DNA of 64,000 nucleotides from Anaeramoeba flamelloides. Its lineage: Eukaryota; Metamonada; Anaeramoebidae. The stretch's first letter is position 1. Every line of letters begins with the position of its first letter. Below the pieces are notes generated by a model. The model saw nothing but the letters and a program-made list of their open reading frames with translations, did no database searches and was not told where the DNA came from. Positions 59,001-64,000 of the stretch are shown here, piece by piece. Both the position numbers and the translations under genes were made by a program. The stretch spans positions 2,729,501 to 2,793,500 of the forward strand of contig JANTQA010000076.1 in assembly GCA_027625915.1 (NCBI GenBank), written 5' to 3'.

Positions 59001-62000
59001 GAAATCCAAAATTCTCATGTTTCCAATATAAAATGAAAAAAAAAAGTAACCTATTATTTTTATGAACAATTAAGTTAATTCTTGGAAATGGGAAAACATA
59101 TTTTTCGTTTTATGTTGGATAGTATATGATTTTAGATTTAAAATTCATTATTTTGTTATTATTTTCAATGATTAATATTTCAATACAAATCTAACCAATA
59201 AAAATAATTGAAGTATAGGTGATTTAATAAATGATTATTTGATATAAGTTTAACAAAAGTTTCTCAATTAAATTGAAATTTATTAAGCAAAATTTTTTTG
59301 ATTCTTTAAGGTTTTGAAAAAAGTCGTTCTTCTGTTTTTCAAAAAATTTTAAAAAATGACAAAAATTTTAAATTTTGATAAAATTTTTTTTAACAAATTG
59401 TTTGGCCTTATTCACAAGAAACCTTATAACAATTTAAATCATTTTTCACAAAAAAAAAAATTGATTTTGAATTTTGGAGATAAAATTAATCTATTCCCAA
59501 ATATCTTCAATAAAAATTTATTTTGAAAAATCGAATTTTACCTTAGAACAAAAACAAAATTTCTTCTTAAAATTTTTAAATGAATTTAAAAATTTAATGA
59601 TTATAACTATCCTTCTTAAATCAATACAATTATTTTTCAATTGGCCGAATAAATCATTTTTTTGGTTAACCAAAAAGAATCTTCTCAAAACAGAAAAAAA
59701 AAATCTTTATATTAATAATCCTGGTAACAACGACTTGTTATTTAATAATAATAACGGAAATGACAATAAACAGGGTAAAAAATTTTTATAATTTAAGAAA
59801 TAAAATGAATTTAATAGTTTTCTTTTTCGGAAAAAATGGAAAAAAAAATTGTTCTCACAAAAAAAATATTCTATTTTGTGTTTCTTAATTCGATCAGAAT
59901 TGTTTAACACTTGGCATATACAAAATTTGCAAGTAGAGAATATCAATAATAAAATATTTTAAAATTTTGCCTTGTTGTCGTAGAAGACTGATCCCTTAAT
60001 TTAGTTTTCATAAATCAATAATTCAATTGAAAACCGGGTTGGTACACAAAATTACATATTAGTATCATTTAAAAACAGCCAAATTGTGTGAAATAAAAAA
60101 AACAAATAAACACCAAAAAGTGTATAATTTACTAAAAAAAAAAAAAAAAAAGGGTTGGAAAGTGTGTTTACTGGTATTTGAATGATAAATGGGAAAGATT
60201 CTTAACTTTTTTATCTTCCCTTTTTTTTTTTTTTTTTATACAACAATAACATTTTAAGTCTTAAATTGAAATATTAGATGATATCTTTTTTTGTTGAAAG
60301 TTCCTTTTTAAAGTGAATTCATTAATATATTTTTTGTGTTAAAAGAACATTCAAAATGAAAAGAATATTGAATAATTGAAAAAAAGTTACTAGATGAAAT
60401 TCCTTTCATTTTTAAATTTCAACCGACTGAGGTAATTTTTAGGATTACCGCTTTTCATTCGAAACTCAAAGATAATCTAAACGATATTTCAAAAATTGTA
60501 AACCACCTAAAAGATAAATTGAAAAAAAAAATTATTTACATGTATTAAATGACATATAATAATTAAATCTGATTGTAAATTCGCTTTTTAATCATTCTAA
60601 ATATATAAAACCTGATATTTTAAAAATTATAAAAAAATAGAAAATCAAAAACTAAAAAAAAAAGAAAGTCAACGATTTTTGAAATGAGTATTATTGCTTT
60701 TTTATTACTGAACTTTCATGTAAAAAGGGTAACAATAAGATTTTTTGTTAATAATTATATTCATTTTAAAAGACATTACATAGGTTCAAATTTTCAACTG
60801 TTTATTGGTCTTTTCAAAGATCTTTTTTTTTTTTCACAAAGAACTTTTTTAAAAAATAACTCGAATGAAAAAAATGAAAAAAAAGCACAATTTTTTGTAA
60901 AAGAAATGAAAAAAAAAAAGAAAAGGAAAACAAAAGATGAACAAAAAATTGAAAAAGTAAAACAAAAATTGGAAAAAAATTGAAATGATTTTGATCAAAA
61001 ATTGAAAAATTTTTTTTGAACAAAAGAATCTGAGATAAAACCACACAACAACTATTATTAACTTCTTAAGCGAGTCAAAATTTTTGAAAAATAGTTTACT
61101 AATATTGTCTTATTAATAACGTGACTATTTAGAGTAAAGGTAGCTCTTGAATTCCTATTAATTGATTGGAGAAACCATACAAATAAGTAACTCTGAAAAA
61201 AAATATATAAAGCAACTGTAATTTTTTCTTATTTAAATTTCATTTACAATTATAACTTTTTTTGAGAATAAAATTGGATTTACCAAAAAAAAATAACCAG
61301 AGAAATGAATGCTTCTGACTAATAAGGATGTGATATTGAAGGTCTTGTACCAAAAATTTTGATAGCCACAAAAGGCAAATGCATTTTAAAATAAATTTGA
61401 AACTACTCAAATTCCTTAAAAAGTATTAAAAGATGAAGTAGGCTTCTTAAGCTATTAGTCAACCAATACTCCACGTTTTACAAATTTAGTGGAAAAGTTA
61501 ACAGAAAAAAAGTCTTATAAAACGCCTTCCACCAATCTCTCTCTAACACAAGTATCTTTTTTAATACCAAAACAATTTAATTTAAATTTAATTGTTATTT
61601 TTTAAAAATCTGAAGTGATGAATTTTTTATTCCACTTCTTTGAAGTTAGTTTTTTTTTTACAAAAATTTATTATTGAAGATGTAATTCGACAAAATTATA
61701 ACCCAGTTTGTAGTTAGGTTTTCCAAAATTTAAAAGAATTGAGTAAAATCATTGATTTTTCTCAATTCTTTTGGATTTTGGAAAAGCTAGGCACTCTACG
61801 GCTCTTCCCAAAACACTAAAATTTATTGAGAGGTTTTTTATCCTCGCTATAATGTATGTAAGATTATAACTCATAGGAATAGCTTTTCTTTAAAAAATCA
61901 AAAGAAAAAAAACATTTAAAAAAAAAGAGAAGACAAAGAAAAAGAAAATCAAGAAATATGAAGATAGTAAAAAAATAAACAAAAACAAAACTAGTAACTT

Positions 62001-64000
62001 AATTTTTTTAAAAAAGTTCTGTTTTTGTACCCAGATAGTGTTGGATAGGTTGTTGGTTGTTTCCTTCCATTTTTAAATTATGTTGAAAAATTCTCTATCA
62101 CCACCATAATACTACTTGTTTGTGTAATACCATACTTGGCAGAAGTTGATCTAATTACAAAACATTACTAACGTGCTCGTTATAAGTTAATCCCATGGCA
62201 AGTTAATTACATAATGAAAAAGTTAAAATTATCCACAACTATTTCTTTTCTTCAAGACTTTCCCGACCAAACTATAACAATACTGTTGATTATTTTCTTC
62301 TTCTCTTTACTTTTTAATGAAAAAAAAAATAAAATAAAATGCTAAAATTCTTTTTTTTTTAGAGAAAAACAAGAAAGCTTAAAAAAAGTAAATGGAAAAA
62401 TAATCAGAAACTTAATTATTTATTAAATTTAACGGATTTTTGGCTTTGTACAATTCTTTTAAAATCCCAAAATTATTTATGATTGGAATTAAAATTTAAA
62501 AATAGTGTAACTTTCCCAACAATAATTTTTTTTGTTTTTGATTCAATAAATTCAAAATTAATATAAACTATATTTCAAAATCATTGGCCCATTAAAAATC
62601 AAATTTTGAAAATAAATATTTTTATAAATTGAAGTTACCTATTATAATAAAAAAATTACTATTTTAATATTCGGTTCTCTGCACTAGAATTATTTTTTTT
62701 TCATCAAAATATAAAATAAAAAAAAAAAAAGTAAAAAAAAATTGGGCCATTTATTATGAAATTTAGTTTATATTTATTTATTTTTTTTTTTTTACAGTAA
62801 TCTTTTAATGACGTTACTCTTTTGGTAGTTAATTAGTTGTGTGGAAATTTCTATTAATTTTCGTCAAAAAGAAATATTTTGTAGATTATTTTATAAAGTC
62901 TATAATAAAAATTATTAAAATAAAATAAAAAATTTTTTATATAAATACAATAATTTTTATAATATATCCTTTATATGATCCTGAAAATAACCAATGTTAA
63001 AATAATTCAATAATTGTAGAAATAGAAGACATCAACCGGAATTATGAGCACCAAAAATATATCAAAAATATTCCTAGACGTTTAACAAGAAATCGCAAGC
63101 GCAGAAGAGTGAAACCCACTTTCAAAAATAATACCACTACTCAAGTCGATAATTTTTTAAAAAATTATAATAAGCAATTTCAGAAATTTAAAAAAAATCG
63201 ATCAAAATATGAATTTTATCGAAATAGTAGTTTTAGAGATCAAATCAATTACCAGCAAATGAAGGGAAACAACCAACAGGGCATTCACGAATCACATTAT
63301 TTTTCACATAATCGTAATCGTAATCGACTTCGTCACCATCAACCTCAATACCATAACCCTCAAAACGATTATGATTCAGATTTAAATAAGGCAATAGAGC
63401 AATCAATGATTGAGCATAGATTACAGCAAGAAGGGAAAACAAATTCGCATTGGACAAACCCAAATACAAAAAAAAGAATCGAGGGTGTACCGGTTGGATT
63501 AAAAAATATCGGCAACACTTGTTATGTCAATTCGTTATTACAAGGTTATTTCCATATAAAGGACTTCCGTGATGAAATTTTAAAATTTAAGCCCACCGAA
63601 AAAAATTGGAACCAATTAAAAAATCAATTAATCACTTCCTCAAATTTAAGTGAAATTGTAGAACCCATCAATACAATTCACCAATTACAACGCCTGTTTA
63701 CCCAAATGTTATTATCTAATCAGAAGTTTTCAGATCCTACAACTTTATTAAATTCAATGACTGGCTCAAATGAAAGTTTTACTTTTAACCAACAACAGGA
63801 CGTCACGGAATTTAATCATTTATTTTGGGAGAAAATTGAAAGAGGGATGATAGCTATAAACCAATTGAGAATATTTCTTGAAAAAGAAAAGAACACAACT
63901 GAAGAAAATATTATTAATGATAATAATACAGAAGAGAAGGAAAATGATAATGAGAACGAGAACGAGAACGAGAACGAGAATATAAAGAAAGGTGACAAGG
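56036..64000 (+). CDS. Ubiquitin-specific protease, USP25/28-like, 3' incomplete
   Basis: Exon 1 56036-56426 (donor CTAA/GTGAGT) and exon 2 63020-64000, continuing past the window; about 457 aa visible. An alternative donor at 56442 (GATG/GTTTGT) has the same phase and would add five codons. Exon 1 starts MSNTIEEKEQ and carries a TE/TK dipeptide run, then K-rich helix and acidic end. Exon 2 has basic N/R-rich sequence, a ubiquitin-interacting motif (DLNKAIEQSMIEHR), then the peptidase C19 Cys box VGLKNIGNTCYVNSLLQ with catalytic Cys about residue 298. FRDEILKF, LQRLFTQML, FSDPTTLLNS and QQQDVTEFNHLFWEKIE follow, the order seen in USP25/28. It should cleave ubiquitin from proteins. The His box is beyond the window. 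The exon ends in a hexamer-coded NE run. Joining the two exons over 6.6 kb is an inference from phase and composition. Confidence 0.75.
57778..58525. mobile_element. TTAA-flanked element E2, 748 bp
   Basis: TTAA at 57774-57777 and 58526-58529. Ends are GGGATTAGCGTTACCA and, inverted, GGGATTAGCGTTTACCA. Arms of about 95 bases continue through GATCAAAGTATGTTGT, ATTGGG, ATTAGTGC and ATGACTCAAAT (the left copy differs by a few bases). No transposase; a non-autonomous piggyBac-like element by its duplication and ends. Confidence 0.8.
58246..58342. repeat. Nested hairpin, 97 bp, inside E2
   Basis: AATCTACATTTCGCCACAAA at the left and, inverted, AATCTGCATTTCGCCATAAA at the right, continuing into TTTAA. 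It lies in the right half of E2 and may be a second small element. Confidence 0.75.
59474..59791 (+). other. Protein-like open frame, unassigned
   Basis: 105 codons with mixed composition in the second half (LYINNPGNNDLLFNNNNGNDNKQ), then CAG/GTAAAA that could be a splice donor at about 59775. A second frame just upstream (59356 on, MTKILNFDKIFFNKLFGLIH..) is also open. It could be an extra USP exon, a separate small gene, or chance in AT-rich DNA. No family recognised. Confidence 0.2.
60171..60240 (+). repeat. Element F left end
   Basis: CTGGTATTTGAATGATAAAT followed by GGGAAAGATTC matches the left arm of the 161-bp element at 32621. Preceded by TTTA, which gives the TA expected for mariner-type insertion. 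The right arm is not clear. Confidence 0.4.
60480..61110 (+). repeat. Family C dispersed repeat, copy 2
   Basis: Collinear with 19.13-19.79 kb, including TTTTATTACTGAACTTTCA, AAAAGACATTACATAG and CGAGTCAAAATTTTTGAAAA. The centre holds an A/G-rich tract (60.86-60.98 kb). The open frame there (60684-60983) is not conserved with the other copy. Confidence 0.6.
61700..61890 (-). mobile_element. Family A fragment, copy 4
   Basis: Fold-back AAAAGAATTGAGTAAAATC / TTTTCTCAATTCTTTT, then CTAGGCACTCTACGGCTCTTC and ACTAAAATTTATTGAGAGG. It matches the right half of the 3.57-4.13 kb copy, including the downstream TTTTTTATCC and TAATGTATGTAAGATTA blocks. Confidence 0.6.
62480..62790 (+). repeat. Family B internal fragment
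   Basis: TTTCAAAATCATTGGCCCAT, TTAAAAATCAAATTTTG, GAAGTTACCTATTATAAT and TTGGGCCATTTATTATG match the reverse complement of about 11.45-11.64 kb, downstream of where the 8.4 kb copy stops. Only this internal part is present here. Confidence 0.6.
63955..63980 (+). repeat. GAGAAC hexamer repeat in USP exon
   Basis: Four to five GAGAAC units code for an (EN) run in the USP protein. Confidence 0.85.

Larger units (their letters stand above)
56427..63019 (+). other. Predicted 6.6 kb intron of the USP gene
   Basis: GTGAGT at 56427 and ATTGTAG at 63013-63019. It holds the TTAA element E2, a family C copy, an element F end, a family A fragment and a family B fragment. No other convincing exon was found, though one protein-like frame is noted at 59.47-59.79 kb. 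If a gene boundary lies here instead, exon 1 would be a small gene of 156 aa ending at 56506. Confidence 0.5.

Overview
The window is nuclear DNA from a very AT-rich eukaryote. Genes are broken by spliceosomal introns (GT..AG, mostly GTAAGT/GTAAAT/GTATGT donors and TAG acceptors) and are separated by several kb of A/T-tract sequence full of short inverted-repeat elements. The proteins carry dipeptide runs made by hexanucleotide repeats (TE/TK, KQ, KG/RG, NE) and Q/N tracts. This style, with copine, a long alpha-actinin and a RalGAP, suggests a free-living amoeboid protist. Anaeramoeba (Metamonada) is my best guess, held at low to moderate confidence; no rRNA or organellar marker is present to test it.

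Layout. (1) 1.08-3.07 kb, plus: copine, 5'-incomplete (part of C2B, then the copine A domain and a Q/M-rich tail). (2) 4.41-5.99 kb, minus: intronless Stealth-family sugar-phosphate transferase anchored by an N-terminal membrane segment. (3) 9.85-22.05 kb, plus: nine-exon RalGAP beta subunit homologue, 1353 aa, reconstructed here exon by exon. (4) 27.37-28.62 kb, minus: two-exon PAS+GAF sensor protein whose GAF domain is of a bacterial type. (5) 36.48-42.13 kb, minus: alpha-actinin, enlarged to about 1817 aa by eight 105-residue rod repeats. (6) 47.25-50.11 kb, minus: TAF4 (TFIID subunit), 841 aa in two exons. (7) 56.04-64.00 kb, plus: start of a USP25/28-like deubiquitinase, running off the window, with one predicted intron of 6.6 kb.

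The genes do not form a pathway: small GTPase control, actin cross-linking, Ca2+/membrane binding, transcription initiation, ubiquitin removal, sensing and glycan phosphorylation. No operon-like arrangement is seen.

The space between genes, and the long introns, hold several families of non-coding inverted-repeat elements. They include a 196-bp TA-flanked mariner-type MITE in two copies, TTAA-flanked elements of 779 and 748 bp that each contain a nested hairpin of about 97 bp, a pair of related TTAA-bounded repeats in opposite orientation that bracket the first two exons of the RalGAP gene, a foldback with arms of about 80 bp, and others. No tRNA, rRNA, CRISPR array or retroelement was recognised.
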